Below are positions 1 through 10,804 of a stretch of DNA of 64,000 nucleotides, piece after piece. The DNA comes from Gadus chalcogrammus. Taxonomy: Eukaryota > Chordata > Actinopteri > Gadiformes > Gadidae. Both the position numbers and the translations under genes were made by a program. A model generated the notes under the pieces. The model searched no databases, was not told the origin of the DNA, and worked only from the letters and a program-made list of their open reading frames with translations. Location of the stretch: positions 32,305,200 to 32,369,199 of the forward strand of contig NC_079427.1 of NCBI RefSeq assembly GCF_026213295.1, read 5' to 3'. The stretch's first letter is position 1. Each line of letters opens with the position of its first letter.

Positions 1-160
1 TCTTATTCTTCGAATTTTCCCATTAACCATTGCATTAACTATTCACCAAGGTATCTATTTAAAACTGCAAACACCTCAGTTAACAAGAACGGTCAACTGT
101 ATTTCCATATAAGCAAATTAATTAACTCATTGCCACTGTATTAAATCGTCACAAAGTCTT

Positions 161-3082
161 TCAGTCTCTCGGGAGGCTTCCTTTGCCTCTGAGGTCTCGA
201 GACAGGTGTCCGTCGGGCACAGCTGGCACAGCTGGACCGTCGTGAGAGTTCATGGCCTGCTGTTGCGCTGGGTAGTCTGGTGCGCTCGCGTCTTCCCGTT
301 CGTGCTGGCTTGTGATGTACTTTTTCACGTAAGTTGTGTTCCGGCTGTATTGAGCTCCCTCCGGGGATTCTACAGTCACTTGGTTGCCGTGTTTGTGGAT
401 TACTGTGTGTGGTGTTTTGTTGAAGTTTGTGCTGACTTTGTCCACCTTTTCTTGTTTTAGCAGCACTGTGTCTCCCACAGCCACATCAGAGTGCTCCGCT
501 TTTCTCCGATCGTCTGCGTAAAGTTTGTACTGTCCTTTTTGTTCTCCATCTCGGTCTTGCAGTTCAAAGTCCATGAATGTTGGTGTAATCTCAGGCAGCT
601 TCCCTCTCATCTTTCTGTTGAATAAGAGTTCGGCTGGACTTTTTCCTGTGGTGTTGTGCGCAATTCCCCGATACACTGTGACGTATCGCCTGAGTTCTTT
701 CTGCCATTCCAATCCGGCAGATTGCGCGATTCTGATTCGTTTCATGAGCGAGCTGTTCTGGCGCTCAACTTCGCCGTTTGCTTGGGCCCATTTTGGTGTT
801 GTTTTGAGATGTACAATTCCTTTCTCTGCACAGTATTCACGAAACTCGTCGGACTTGAACTGTGGCCCGTTGTCAGATCTTAGTGTCATTGGAAGTCCGT
901 GTCGGCTGAACATGTTCTCGAGGCTGTCGATGACTTTGTCAGTTGTCGTAGAGGTAAGAACTTCATATTCATAATACCTGCTGTAATAGTCCACTGCGAC
1001 TAGAATCGAATGTTTTGATGGTAAGGGCCCGAGTAAATCAACAGCTAGAGCCTGCCATGGCCCTTCGGGAAGTGTAGTTGGTCTGAGTGGTTCGGGTGCG
1101 TCTGGGCGTGACGTGATCTGACACCCGTGGCATGATTTGCAATATTTCTCCGCCGCCCTATCCATCCCTGGCCACCACACTTTAGTTCTGAGATGCTGTT
1201 TTGTGCCCACTATGCCCAAATGTCCTTCATGCGCCAGCGTAAGCGCTCTTGAGCGTAGAGTGCTGGGAAGCACAATGCGCGTCCCCCTCAGAACTATGTA
1301 TCCTATTACGCACAGTTCAGCTGCAGTAGGTGCATATGGAATACATTTCTCAAAGTGTCCTGTCTTTATGGCCTCTCTAACCTCGTTCAGCTCCGGGTCG
1401 GTTTTTGAGGCTTCTTCCACCTCTCTCGCTGTCAGTGCCCTGGGGGTGGCATTCACCGCAACAAACCGCACATATTCCTCCGCTTCGTGTGCGTGTTTTC
1501 CCTTGAGGGCTGTTTCCCCCATCAGCCTCGACAGTGAGTCCGCAATGTTTTTCTTGCCAGCCACATGCACCACCTTGAAGTTGTATGGTTGTAGCCGCAA
1601 GACCCATCTCTCCACCCGGGCACAGGGTTTTGAGCGCGGGCTGTAGATTGCCTCCAGCGGCTTATGATCAGTCACAAGCTCAAACTGTCGGCCGTACACA
1701 TAAGGGTGCAACCGTTCACAAGCCCACACAAGAGCTAAGGCCTCCTTCTCCGTTTGAGAGTACCTTTTTTCACAGTCACTCAAGCTCCGACTGACGTAGT
1801 ATATCGGAACCCTCTCGCCTAGTTGACTCTGCACAAGCACAGCACCGAGGCCAACAGGGCTCGCATCTGCGATGACTTGTGTAGGTGCGTCTTTGTCGAA
1901 GAATGCCAGAGTTCCAGCCTTTGCCAGTGCCCCTTTCAGCTCACTGAACGCTTTTCTCTGTTCTTCGCCGAACACGAACTCCGTGTCCTTTTTGATCAGA
2001 CGTCGTAGAGGTTCTGACACCGTTGCAAAGTCTGGAATGAATCTGCTGCTATAGCTCACCAGACCAAGGAAACTTCTCACTTCCGACGCACTTTCAGGCT
2101 CTCTGGCTTCAGCTATCGCTCTGACTCTCTCTGCAGTCGGTCCGATGCCCTTGTCTGTCAGCAGTATTCCCATGAAGACCAAACGATCCATGTTGAACTC
2201 ACACTTGTCTCCATTCAAGGTAAGTCCACACTGTTGTAGTCGCTCCATGACAGCATGCAAACGCTGATGATGTGTCTCTGGATCCGCAGCGTGAACAACG
2301 ATATCGTCCGAGATGTTTTCGACACCCTCTATTCCAGCGAGTGCCGAGGCGATTTCGTGTTGATATTGCTCGCTGGCCGAAGACACGCCAAAGATCAGCC
2401 GCTTGTATCTGTATACTCCGTTGTGTATGGCGAATGTTGTGATCTGACGGGAGGCTGGGGTTAGTTCTAACTGGTGGTAGCCCCATTTCAGGTCCAGTTT
2501 GCTGAAGACTTTGGATCCATTCATTCCCTGCAGGATTTCATCCACTGTTGGAATGGGATACCGCTCCCGTATGATGGCTTGGTTGGCCTGACGCATGTCT
2601 AAGCACAGTCTTATCTCTGAGTTTGCTTTCGGCACAATGACAACTGGGTTGACCCACGGGGTCGGTCCCCTGACCTCTTCTATAATGTCCATATTTAACA
2701 GCTCTTTAATTTTGTTTTCCACAGGTCCCCTCAGGTTAAACGGTATCCGCCGTAAGGGCTGAGCTACCGGCTGGATGTCGGGGTTGATGTAAAGACTGAT
2801 TTGTTTGGTGTTCAGCTTTCCTACACCCTGGAAAACGTCTGGATACTGTGATCGCATGGACTGTTTCAGGTCTTGCACTGTAGCTATGTCTGTGCCAATT
2901 CGCAATACTCCCAATTTCGCGGCGGTGTCCCTGCCTAACAGTGACTCCCCATGTCCCTGAATGACTGTGAATTCGACTTGCTCGCTAGCGTTTCCGACCG
3001 TTACCTCACATTTAAAAGCCCCCTTTACGGGTAGTGGCTGGTTGGAGGAGTATGCGTATAGTTTCCTCTCTGACCCCACCAC
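161..3082 (-). CDS. pol: gypsy pol: protease C-terminus, RT, RNase H, integrase
   Basis: This 973-residue polyprotein carries, in order, the end of the protease (LLGRD near 49), reverse transcriptase (about 105-330), RNase H (starting near 395) and integrase (HHCC zinc region near 615-655, then the DDE core with motifs VDLLGPL, SDNGPQF and NGEVERQ). The RT catalytic box reads ISDD (257-260) where YxDD is usual, so the polymerase site is atypical. The order PR-RT-RH-IN is the normal Ty3/gypsy order, unlike the element at 48-52 kb. The frame is open for its whole length, which suggests a fairly recent insertion. The true start is in the upstream gag frame; the ATG used here only marks the first methionine after the TAG. 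Confidence 0.9.
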   Translation of the reverse strand: MVGSERKLYAYSSNQPLPVKGAFKCEVTVGNASEQVEFTVIQGHGESLLGRDTAAKLGVLRIGTDIATVQDLKQSMRSQYPDVFQGVGKLNTKQISLYINPDIQPVAQPLRRIPFNLRGPVENKIKELLNMDIIEEVRGPTPWVNPVVIVPKANSEIRLCLDMRQANQAIIRERYPIPTVDEILQGMNGSKVFSKLDLKWGYHQLELTPASRQITTFAIHNGVYRYKRLIFGVSSASEQYQHEIASALAGIEGVENISDDIVVHAADPETHHQRLHAVMERLQQCGLTLNGDKCEFNMDRLVFMGILLTDKGIGPTAERVRAIAEAREPESASEVRSFLGLVSYSSRFIPDFATVSEPLRRLIKKDTEFVFGEEQRKAFSELKGALAKAGTLAFFDKDAPTQVIADASPVGLGAVLVQSQLGERVPIYYVSRSLSDCEKRYSQTEKEALALVWACERLHPYVYGRQFELVTDHKPLEAIYSPRSKPCARVERWVLRLQPYNFKVVHVAGKKNIADSLSRLMGETALKGKHAHEAEEYVRFVAVNATPRALTAREVEEASKTDPELNEVREAIKTGHFEKCIPYAPTAAELCVIGYIVLRGTRIVLPSTLRSRALTLAHEGHLGIVGTKQHLRTKVWWPGMDRAAEKYCKSCHGCQITSRPDAPEPLRPTTLPEGPWQALAVDLLGPLPSKHSILVAVDYYSRYYEYEVLTSTTTDKVIDSLENMFSRHGLPMTLRSDNGPQFKSDEFREYCAEKGIVHLKTTPKWAQANGEVERQNSSLMKRIRIAQSAGLEWQKELRRYVTVYRGIAHNTTGKSPAELLFNRKMRGKLPEITPTFMDFELQDRDGEQKGQYKLYADDRRKAEHSDVAVGDTVLLKQEKVDKVSTNFNKTPHTVIHKHGNQVTVESPEGAQYSRNTTYVKKYITSQHEREDASAPDYPAQQQAMNSHDGPAVPAVPDGHLSRDLRGKGSLPRD

Positions 3083-3106
3083 ATAAGACTGGCACTGGAT
3101 TTTCTG

Positions 3107-4087
3107 CTACTTTAACTTTTCCCATGTGCCCTCGTCCACTACGTTACATGTAGCCCCAGAGTCAATCAACATGTTCAGATGTACCCCTCCCAGGCACATA
3201 TCCAAGCTGTTCTGTGCTGAGCCATCCTTAACCACAAAGGCGTATTCGGCTTGTTCTGTAACGTTATTAACTGTTTGTTTTTTAGATTTACACACTTTTG
3301 AAAAGTGGTCTTTCCCGTCATATTTATGGCACTTTTTTCCCCTAGCGGGACAACTAGAGTCCTTGCCAAAGTGACCCGTGTTGCCACATCTGTAGCAACG
3401 TTGCTCCAACTTACTTGTTTGCTGGCTTTGTTTTTTTTTTAAATTTTCGCTCCCGCGTTTTTGCCCTATGTGATTCACCGTCTCAGTCTTTCCCGTTGCA
3501 GCTCCCTCATGCGACGGAGACATTTGTTGCTCCACCCGCTCACACAGCATTGCCACCTCCAAGGCACGTACGAGAGTGAGACCGTTACCTTCCTCGAGCA
3601 GCCTTCGTCGCACGTAGGTCGATGAGCACCTCGCCATCACCGCATCTCGTATCTGGTTGTCCGTGTCCGCCCCAAATGCACAGTCCCTTCCCGCTTGCCT
3701 GAGTCTCGTCACAAATTGCTGCACAGTCTCTGCATGCTGCTGTGTAACTGCGTGAAACTCTTGCCGCGCAAATGTAACATTTACCCTGGGCACAAAGTAG
3801 TCGTCCAGAGCTAACACTGCGCGTCCATAATCCGCTGGTTCCCCTGTATCAGGTAAAGTCAAGAAAATGTCCTGGACATCTGGTCCGGCATGGTGCAAAA
3901 GTAATGCCCTCCTTCGTTGTAAGGTCGCTGCAGGTGTATCTTCGCCGACAATGAGTCCCTTTCCGTCGGCATAGAGTTCGAAGGACGTTAGCCATCTCGT
4001 CCATCGCCGACCTAGCGTTGCTGGATCCGAGAAGCAGTCGAACAATAAAAGTTTTCCACTTTTATCCATCCTCTTTTCTTTTTCCAC
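3107..4087 (-). CDS. gag: gypsy gag with N-terminal part of protease
   Basis: This 326-residue frame encodes the nucleocapsid-type structural protein of the element and the first part of its aspartic protease. A CCHC zinc knuckle (CYRCGNTGHFGKDSSC) lies near residues 231-246. A second, degenerate one follows in which the expected second cysteine is a tyrosine (CHKY). The protease active-site motif DSGAT is at about 309-313. The frame then ends in TAG at 3109-3107, inside the protease fold. The downstream pol frame (3082-161) is in the same register, so the two reading frames are separated by this one stop with no indel. Placement inside the protease argues for a nonsense mutation and not a programmed readthrough signal. 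Confidence 0.85.
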   Translation of the reverse strand: MEKEKRMDKSGKLLLFDCFSDPATLGRRWTRWLTSFELYADGKGLIVGEDTPAATLQRRRALLLHHAGPDVQDIFLTLPDTGEPADYGRAVLALDDYFVPRVNVTFARQEFHAVTQQHAETVQQFVTRLRQAGRDCAFGADTDNQIRDAVMARCSSTYVRRRLLEEGNGLTLVRALEVAMLCERVEQQMSPSHEGAATGKTETVNHIGQKRGSENLKKKQSQQTSKLEQRCYRCGNTGHFGKDSSCPARGKKCHKYDGKDHFSKVCKSKKQTVNNVTEQAEYAFVVKDGSAQNSLDMCLGGVHLNMLIDSGATCNVVDEGTWEKLK

Positions 4088-4112
4088 GCGTAGTCGCTAT
4101 CCTCGTCGCCAA

Positions 4113-4284
4113 TGTTACATCTATACTGTTAACTTACTTTCAGGATTAAACCTATGAACTTAACAGCGAATTAAATCAATCACTCCGAGACCGTTTCAAC
4201 CATGTGTGTCCTCTTTACTTGTTTACTTTTCAACTGCCTCATAGTCTTCCGGTGCGTCACATCAACACATTCCTGAGTACAACA
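4113..4284 (-). repeat. candidate 5' LTR of the minus-strand gypsy element
   Basis: Read on the minus strand, the segment starts TGTTGTACTCAGG and ends GATGTAACA. It is followed at once by TTGGCGACGAGGAT, the kind of leader seen after the LTR in many fish gypsy elements. LINE RT similarity stops near 4320, just outside this block. No second copy is in the window, so this 172-bp span is a proposal from end motifs and not from an aligned pair. Confidence 0.45.
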
Positions 4285-4319
4285 AATAATACGTTCCCAC
4301 ATTGCTGCATGGTAATTCA

Positions 4320-5050
4320 GTACATGACAGTATAGAGTTTGAACCCAACTAATAAATAATTGGCCGAGATCAAACTTGGCCAACACTTTAAATAAATATG
4401 GCCTTTCTAACCTATCAAAGGCTTTTTCAGCATCTAAAGCCACAGCTATACTGAGCTCCGTCTCGGATTTTGTTAAATGAATAATATTAAAGAGCCTACA
4501 TAGGTTATTAGCTGAGGAGCACTTTGAAATAAAGCCACACTGTTCTGGATTTAATAATTGTGGCAGGTATTGGCTAATTCTGTTAGCCAGGGCCTTGGAA
4601 ATTAATTTATAATCGGCATTAAACAAGGAAATTGGCCGATATGAAGAGCATTTCGATGGATCTCTATTTGTTTTTGTAAATTACCGTAATTATGGCTGTG
4701 GATAATGATTCAGGGAATGTTTGATTCTTAGAGGCCAAGTTGATGACATCCATGAGGAGTGGGAGGAGTAAATCCTTAAATTCACTGTCAAATTCTGGAG
4801 GAAACCGATCTTCTCCTGGAGATTTGTTTGCTTGTAATGAGCCCAGAGCTTTTTCAATTTATTTTTGTGCACAGGGCAGATCAAGACTATTGTGATCTTC
4901 TTGGCCGAGTTTGGGCAGTTCAATCATGGACAAAAAATCATCAATGTCACTCAGATTCACTGGTGGTTCTGATGTGTACAAATGTGTGTAAAACTGTTTG
5001 AATGCATCATTAATTTCTGTTGGGTCCTGAAATGACCCTTTGAACAAATA
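4320..5050 (-). pseudogene. L1-like LINE ORF2 reverse transcriptase fragment
   Basis: Three short minus-strand frames (5047-4859, 4923-4690, 4626-4320) read as consecutive parts of an L1-type RT: the linker before RT, the fingers region, and the palm-side motif around NADYKLISKALANRI and DAEKAFDRLE. The frames are broken by frameshifts and the similarity stops near 4320 before the catalytic YADD box, at the gypsy boundary. The endonuclease domain that should precede this is absent: the sequence passes directly from ORF1 (above 5050) into the RT linker, so an internal deletion of roughly 1 kb is inferred. Confidence 0.75.
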
Positions 5051-5054
5051 GTTC

Positions 5055-6030
5055 CCTCACCTCGGCGCAACCGTGAGTTAAATGAAGAATGTCAGTTAAG
5101 GATCTAATCCCCTTCTCGTACATTATTCCTTTCCAGGGACTTCGCCACCTCCTTCGGGTCTGCGAGGATCTTGGGCGCTGCGCCGTCTCGGGGTTAAACA
5201 TAGAGCCCGGCCGGGTATCGCAGCGTGTGTCTTATTCCTTTGTCGCGCGGGGCCTGTTACACTTCTCTGAAGGCACGGTGCTGAGCCATGACCTCGCTGG
5301 TGTAATCCGGGAAGATAAGGACCTTGCCTCCCTTGTACTCCATGGACTGTTGTCTGCCGAGGCGAAGAATCAACTCCTTCTCTTGAAAGTGATGGATGTG
5401 AGCCAGGATGGTACTCGGTCTGGCGCCGGTGGCCGGCTTTGGCTGGAGGGAGCGGTGCGCCCGGTCGATTTTGACTGGATGCGGAAAGTATTCCTCACCG
5501 AGCAGTTTGGGGATTCATCTGGAGACAAATTCAGTGGGTCTACCTTCCTCCTCACCCTCTTGTATCCCCACAATTTTGATGTTGTGCCTCTCGAGAGCGG
5601 GCCTCCAGGTCAAGCACCTTGGTATGAAGCTGAGTGTTGCGTCCCGCCAGCTCAGTGCATTTAGCTTCAAGCGCTATCATGCAGACTTCAAGTTCGCTAG
5701 AAGCTTGCTCCTGGTTAGCCACACGTGCTTGCAGTTCCGCCTGCGCAGCTGCGAGTGACTGAAACTTGGCCTCAAAGGCATCGAAACTTTCATTTATGCA
5801 GCGCAGGACTCTGACACCTCTTTGCACACTTCCTTACACGTATCGTAAGTATTATTCGGAGGCATGTCCGACCTGGTGGGAGAATCGCTAGCAGGGTTGC
5901 AGCTATCGATGGTGTTAGCTCCAATGGTAAATGTTCTAATTTACCCAGGTAAACCGTTGGTCTGTCTTGGCTTGAGCGGAATTGGCAAAGTGGCCATGTT
6001 TGTACTCTTTACCTTGTCTACAAAATCATG
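5055..6030 (-). pseudogene. L1-like LINE ORF1 (RNA-binding protein) remnant
   Basis: On the minus strand the region encodes the trimeric RNA-binding protein of L1-type LINEs in pieces. There is a coiled coil rich in A, E, L and Q (5827-5560), then an RRM-like block and a C-terminal domain ending near 5055. The frame is interrupted by stops at several points and shifts near 5570. It is joined directly to the ORF2 RT fragment, with the endonuclease missing. The remnant runs up to the left end of DIRS-1 at 6069, so DIRS-1 inserted in or beside this LINE. Confidence 0.65.
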
Positions 6031-6069
6031 AAAACGTATATGATGTTGTCCATTATGTGGAGAAGAAAC

Positions 6070-6445
6070 GATAGTTATGATTTTATCACTCTAGTTCTAT
6101 GATTGTAGGCATAGCCGTCTAGGCTTCGCCTTATGGGCTTGTCCCGTGCGCGTGTGCACTGGAAATTTCAACGATGCACCAATCAACGTGGGCACCGCCC
6201 ACATTTCCCAAGGCACCGTGTATATAACGCCACGCATACAGCCGCTCATCCTCCACGCTATGCCTTCAGCATTTGGAGGGTACCGCAGGTGGGAAACTAG
6301 ATGGCTACGACTACAATCATAGAACTAGAGTTATAATATCATAACTATCGTTCTATTTCATGTAGGCAACGCAGTCTAGGCTTCGCCTTATGGGCTAAGG
6401 CAAAGCTGCGAGCGGAGCACAATCAATGTACTCCCGCTGGACCCC
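6070..6445 (-). repeat. DIRS-1 3' inverted terminal repeat and internal complementary region
   Basis: The start (6070-6110) is complementary to 6313-6352, forming an inverted repeat. The block containing GTCTAGGCTTCGCCTTATGG occurs twice in direct orientation (near 6120 and 6373) and once inverted at the far end of the element (near 17000). That arrangement matches DIRS elements, where the internal complementary region copies the joined element ends. Confidence 0.8.
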
Positions 6446-6460
6446 CGTCAAAAAAATTAA

Positions 6461-8273
6461 AGGTTGCGTAGGTGATTCGCTTTTTTGGCCATTTTTGCAA
6501 AATTACTTGAAATCCTTATCATAACCCGCTTACAGCCACTGAGTTAGAAGTACTGACATGAAAATTAAACTTGTCAATCATCTGTGGAACGGGCAGGGCT
6601 CGAAAAACTCCAGCCAATCATTTCTATTGCCACCGAGTTTCATTGGACAGTAAGCACGTCAATCAAATGGTCGTACTGCACTCCCCCTCCCCCCCTCCCC
6701 CGCGCGACCCCTTCGTGCAGTACTCGTGACCCAGAGCAAGCTCCTGTTTGTTGTTATCCTGCGGTATCTACTGGAACTAGTTAATCCACATTTGGACCTA
6801 GCAGTAGAAGACAATTTCCATGGCAGACAAGACGCCACCATCCCCACCACCACCACCACCACCACCACCAGCAAAGAGAAGGAAAACTCTTTTTCAGAGA
6901 GTAATTGATAATAAAAACGCTGAAAGAGAAAAACTGAAATCAAGAATAATCCTAGGCGCTGCTTTTGATCGTTTGCGGCAACTGAAGGATGAGAAGGGTC
7001 TAAAAACCGATGCTTGTGTGGCGGTTGACCTAGTTTCAAAGTTTATACCGTTTATACTCGGTAATACCGGTGTGGAGACGAGTGTATTACTCGGTGTGAA
7101 AATGTCCACACCGCGGCAACCCTAGTGAAAACCAGGACTTCCAATACAATTATATGAAACAAACATACATTTTCTAAAAATAGTAATGATTTATGTGACC
7201 GTTTAATGTTTATAACATCTGGTGCAACCATAGCCGCGAGAACGTATTCTCAGCAGGGGGTGCTGGGAAAAAAAAACCCGGCCTGCACTAGACTCGCAAC
7301 TCGTCACATTGATAAAAAAAGATATATAGCAGCGCAGCTCAATTACACCAGTGCATGCGCGCACAGTTGAAAATCGATCGTTGTGTTCACTTCCTTCACA
7401 CCATGGTTCACATCCAGCTGCTCACAGAACAAGTTTAGCGCACCACCGCTACCCTCACACTTTTTCACATAACCTTTTTTCAGCACTAGGACATATGAGC
7501 ATTAAATAAATGCTGCGTCTCAACATGCCTTGGACAGCAGCGAGGATGACTCGCTTTGCCACGGGCCGAAACAGTTCGGAGCGACCACAGCCAGAGCGAA
7601 CACAGCGGGGCAGAGGAGTGTCAGGAAGTCTTTGGTGTACACATCAGTACGGCCTATTTGCACTACTGTTTAGTGGCAATGCAGTGTTTTATTCTATGCC
7701 TTTTTGTTTTCGTATATTATTTCAATTAATACAATTGATTTATTCATGAAATCAAGATCTGGTCTTCAAATCTTTTTTCCAAATATAGGTCGTATTACAA
7801 TGGGGTTTGTGTGTATATTCGGACCAATACGGTACAGCGGACGCTCACATGACGTTAAGCATTTCCTGGTGCATAATGTGACGCTTCAGAACCTAAAATC
7901 CCGGTCTCCCCGTTGATACGACAACACATAACCTGCGTTTTCAGAAATCTCCACTTTGGCCAGAGTTTTTAGAAATGATCGTTTTCTGTGATAAGACAGG
8001 GCCTCGGACAGGGGGTGTTGCAGCACCCCCAGCACCCCTACTTCCCGCGGTACTGGGTGCAATTTACAGCTGAATGTAGTGCCATGTTGTTAAACGAAAA
8101 CCTACGCTAGCCTGGCTCGCTCTCGCGCATCTCTGTTCGCGCTCGTGCATGATTGCGCGTCCAGGTACTTGGAATGGGTGGAGTCAGAGTCAGCGTTGAA
8201 GGAGAGGGGGTAGGACCATTTGAGTTGTGTATTTTCAAAATCTGCTGGCGTTTCGCAAATCGCGTACCCAACC
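6461..8273 (+). mobile_element. TTAA-flanked DNA transposon, forward copy, non-autonomous
   Basis: The left end begins AGGTTGCGTAGGTGATTCGC after TTAA (6457-6460). The right end, read on the minus strand, begins GGTTGGGTACGCGATTTGC and is followed by TTAA (8274-8277). An inverted copy lies at 10805-12601. TTAA duplication is known for piggyBac and Kolobok families. The termini do not start CCC as in piggyBac, so Kolobok-like is one option I cannot confirm. It is inserted in DIRS-1. Confidence 0.75.
6820..7125 (+). pseudogene. N-terminal coding remnant in TTAA element (proline tract, basic helix region)
   Basis: The 101-residue frame starts MADKTPPS, then has a run of about ten prolines encoded by a CCA repeat, then a lysine/arginine-rich segment and a predicted helical stretch with FDRLRQLKDEKGLKTDA. 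The same start and body recur in the inverted copy at 12240-11977, where the proline run is shorter, so the tract is a length-variable microsatellite. The reading is lost after VDLVSK in both copies. I do not recognise the family with certainty. It may be the first exon of a protein from the parent element, kept in a deletion derivative. Confidence 0.5.
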
Positions 8274-8277
8274 TTAA

Positions 8278-8607
8278 AGTCACCGGGGCACATCAGACTC
8301 AAAAAAGCAGAGCATGTGCAAAAAACAACAGCTTAATAAAAAACGAATTCCTCCATCAAGCAAGGCGATGATCAAGAGACAAAAGTGAGTCTGTAAAAAC
8401 TCTGGCTCCAATCCGTGCTTCATAGAATCCATGAAAAGAAAAAGAAAAACAGGGTAATACGGTTTCCATTAGGTCCACTACCACCGGGGGCAGAGCTATG
8501 GAGTCCAACTCTCCAATAAGGAACTTCTCTTGTCCGTTTCTCATTTGAAAAAACGGCGGGAGTGCTATTGTAGCTCCCAAGTAGTGTCACACGAAGCCAG
8601 AGGTCTT
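8278..8607 (-). mobile_element. DIRS-1 internal fragment between insertions
   Basis: This stretch matches the part of DIRS-2 just inside its 3' terminal region (about 18190-18450), including the shared run around AACAGCTTAATAAAAAAC. It lies between the TTAA transposon on the left and the BEL/Pao LTR on the right and connects to DIRS-1 sequence that resumes near 14210. Confidence 0.75.
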
Positions 8608-8801
8608 TGTTTAATACAGGGTTTTATTTTCCTTTCGAACCGACCCATGAGAACTGGGTTTAAAGATAAAAATAAATCAAATAAGTAAATACAATTAACA
8701 ATATGCAAATTTTCGTTTTTTACAGCAGCACAACAGGTGCTACATTCCACCAAAAATACTCACACACAGCCCGCAGCTCAACATCAACTTAGACATTTAC
8801 A
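8608..8801 (-). repeat. BEL/Pao LTR copy (downstream side)
   Basis: The sequence from TGTTTAATACAGGG to GACATTTACA is about 95% identical by eye to 13647-13840. On the minus strand it carries a polyadenylation-type AATAAAA near its end. Confidence 0.65.
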
Positions 8802-10724
8802 ACATTGACAAACTGGCTGAAGCTTGGGAACCTGCGACTATGTTCTTCCATAACCTTTCTATTCCATCTTGAGCTCAGCCAGTCTGGAAGTTTAGCAAGC
8901 ATTTTCTGATTCTCGTTGCAGTCATTGAGTATCTCAAGACCATCCATCTGAGACATGGCGGCTTCACAGCTGCGGAGGAAGTTCTCGGAGTTCTGAGCTT
9001 CCTTTGGAGCTTATCTTGGGCCATGAATCAAGCTTGTCTCTGAAGGCTTTGGCGATGAGGAATGGATTGCCATATCTCTCTTCTAGGATAGTCCAAGCTG
9101 CGTGTTAGGCGGACTCTGTGCCTAGAAGGAAATTACTCTCTATGGCCCTTTTCGCAACTCCAGCCACATACCTTCGCAGGTACTAATCTTCTCTTCACCC
9201 GGTATGTTTTTCCGGTCAATCAGCGTCTTAAATTAAACCTTCCAATCGTTGAACCTGAGTGGATCGCCGTTGAACGTTGATGGTTCAGGTATAGGAAGAC
9301 GATGGAGTCTGCGAACACTTTCATGAGGGCTTCTGTAGTATCTTCATGGTTCAGAAGTGGCATAGCTTGTGGTTGAGGGTGAGACTTTGACAGGTTACTT
9401 TCCTGTTTGACCTCCTTCAAGGGGACATGTTGATGGAGCAGCGCGTCGATTTCTTCATCTGAGCCTTCATTCTGCTCATATACTTGCAGTCGTGCCTTGG
9501 CAGCCTTTAGCTTCTTTATTGTATCCATTTGCTCTATTTGCCTGCGCTTGGCCTCTAGAACCTTCTTCCTCTCTGAGTCTTCAGCTTCGAGTTTTTCAAG
9601 TTCTTCGATATGTTGTTATTTTTCGAGCAGAACTTGCAATTCGGCTTCATTGGCAGCAGCTTCGGCAGCAGCATAATGCCTGTTTGAAGAAGACTGACTT
9701 GAATGTCTGGGCGTGTTTTTTGAGCTGCATTGGACAGAGAACTTGGAGGACTTGCTGCGGTGAGATTTAATGCTTATCTTATCTGCGGCTGCAGACTTGC
9801 TCACAGATCCTGTTTCTTTAACACATTGTGCTTCATCCACTTGACATTCACCCTTTTCACTTTTTAGATATCCTCTTGTAGTTTAAATTATCCTCTTCGT
9901 TACTACTTCTACTCTGCGACGCTTGTCTTGGTCTGGAATGTTGATGTGTCTTAGCTCTTGTTAAGTATTTTAAGAAGCTGCATTACCCTCACATAGCCAC
10001 AAGGGGAGCAAGACCTTATTGAAGGTTGCTCCACCACAGAAGGCATCACCTTTAGTTGGGTGAAGAAGCCGAAGCCATTACGTCACCCCGGCCACGCCCA
10101 CTAGGCCACGCCCACTTGATGTCCTCTCTAGCGGGTGATTTCGAACTCCATAGGGAGAGATCAATAGGTAGACGGCGCAGAAAGCCACCCGGGCCTAAGC
10201 CCGGGGGGCTTGAAGTAGATCACGGTATTTTCCTCTCACACGTGTTAGATACAATTCCCTCCGTAGTCTCCATTTACCATACCGAAACATGCCGACTTTA
10301 TAACGAATAAAGTGAGTTAAAGTAAAGCAACCCGGGATTGGACAACTTTCTTCCAGAATATGCAACACTCTTCATAATCATCATGTAGATTCTTTGAAGC
10401 ATTGCTGACCTTAGTGATGTGTTCATGCAGCAGATAGTTTGGGCATTGACCACTCGGCGTACCTTTGGCGTCCTTAATGATAGTCTTCCAGTTCTCATAG
10501 CTCAGGCTGATACAGTGTGCAACCTTTCTTGCTTGCTCATTGTGCAGTTCTTCGCCCTTTTCCGTCAATTTACGAACTCTTTGGCCTCCCTGTGGCTCTT
10601 GTGAGGTAGTGGGGTTATCAGCTTCAGTGCCTTCGGTCGTTTGTGGTTGTGCTTCTGTGCAATGCTGCTTCATTTCATCGTCAATGACTTCGTCACTCTC
10701 AGGGGTTAGCTCAAACTCTGACAT
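8802..10724 (-). pseudogene. BEL/Pao gag remnant
   Basis: Minus-strand pieces follow the order of a BEL/Pao Gag: an acidic N-terminus starting MSEFELTPES (10724), a lysine-rich segment with KLTEKGEEL and the W-containing helical block, a coiled-coil stretch (about 9840-9550) and a DUF1759-like region (9300-8810) with RFPSFSQF-type ending. Stops and frameshifts break it repeatedly, and about 300 bases of unrelated sequence (roughly 9990-10310) lie inside. No zinc knuckle or pol is left. The assignment rests on the pattern of the gag segments and the second, better-preserved BEL gag at 41.3 kb. The downstream end is fused to the LTR copy at 8801. Confidence 0.65.
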
Positions 10725-10804
10725 TTTACTTGATTACTTTAGTTTGGTTTGAATTCAATATTATCGTTAACTTAGTAATTAACCCAGAAGTAAAGTTAAG
10801 TTAA

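Larger units (their letters stand above)
1..4284 (-). mobile_element. Ty3/gypsy LTR retrotransposon, one candidate LTR and coding region
   Basis: The element reads on the minus strand: candidate 5' LTR (4284-4113), primer-site-like TTGGCGACGAGGAT (4112-4099), gag with the start of protease (4087-3107), and pol (3082-161). The 160 bases beyond pol do not resemble the candidate 5' LTR, so the 3' LTR lies left of the window or is lost. Upstream, the element abuts an L1-like LINE on the same strand, into which it probably inserted. The element class is clear from the proteins. The exact LTR edges are inferred from a TG...CA frame and the primer-site motif. Confidence 0.8.

Noticed and set aside
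1..160. 3' LTR of the first gypsy element
   Set aside because: The bases after pol do not resemble the candidate LTR at 4113-4284; no end motif was found.
7510..7749. 79-residue frame conserved in both TTAA copies (also 11570-11331)
   Set aside because: Conservation reflects the young age of both copies; the sequence has no recognisable domain.
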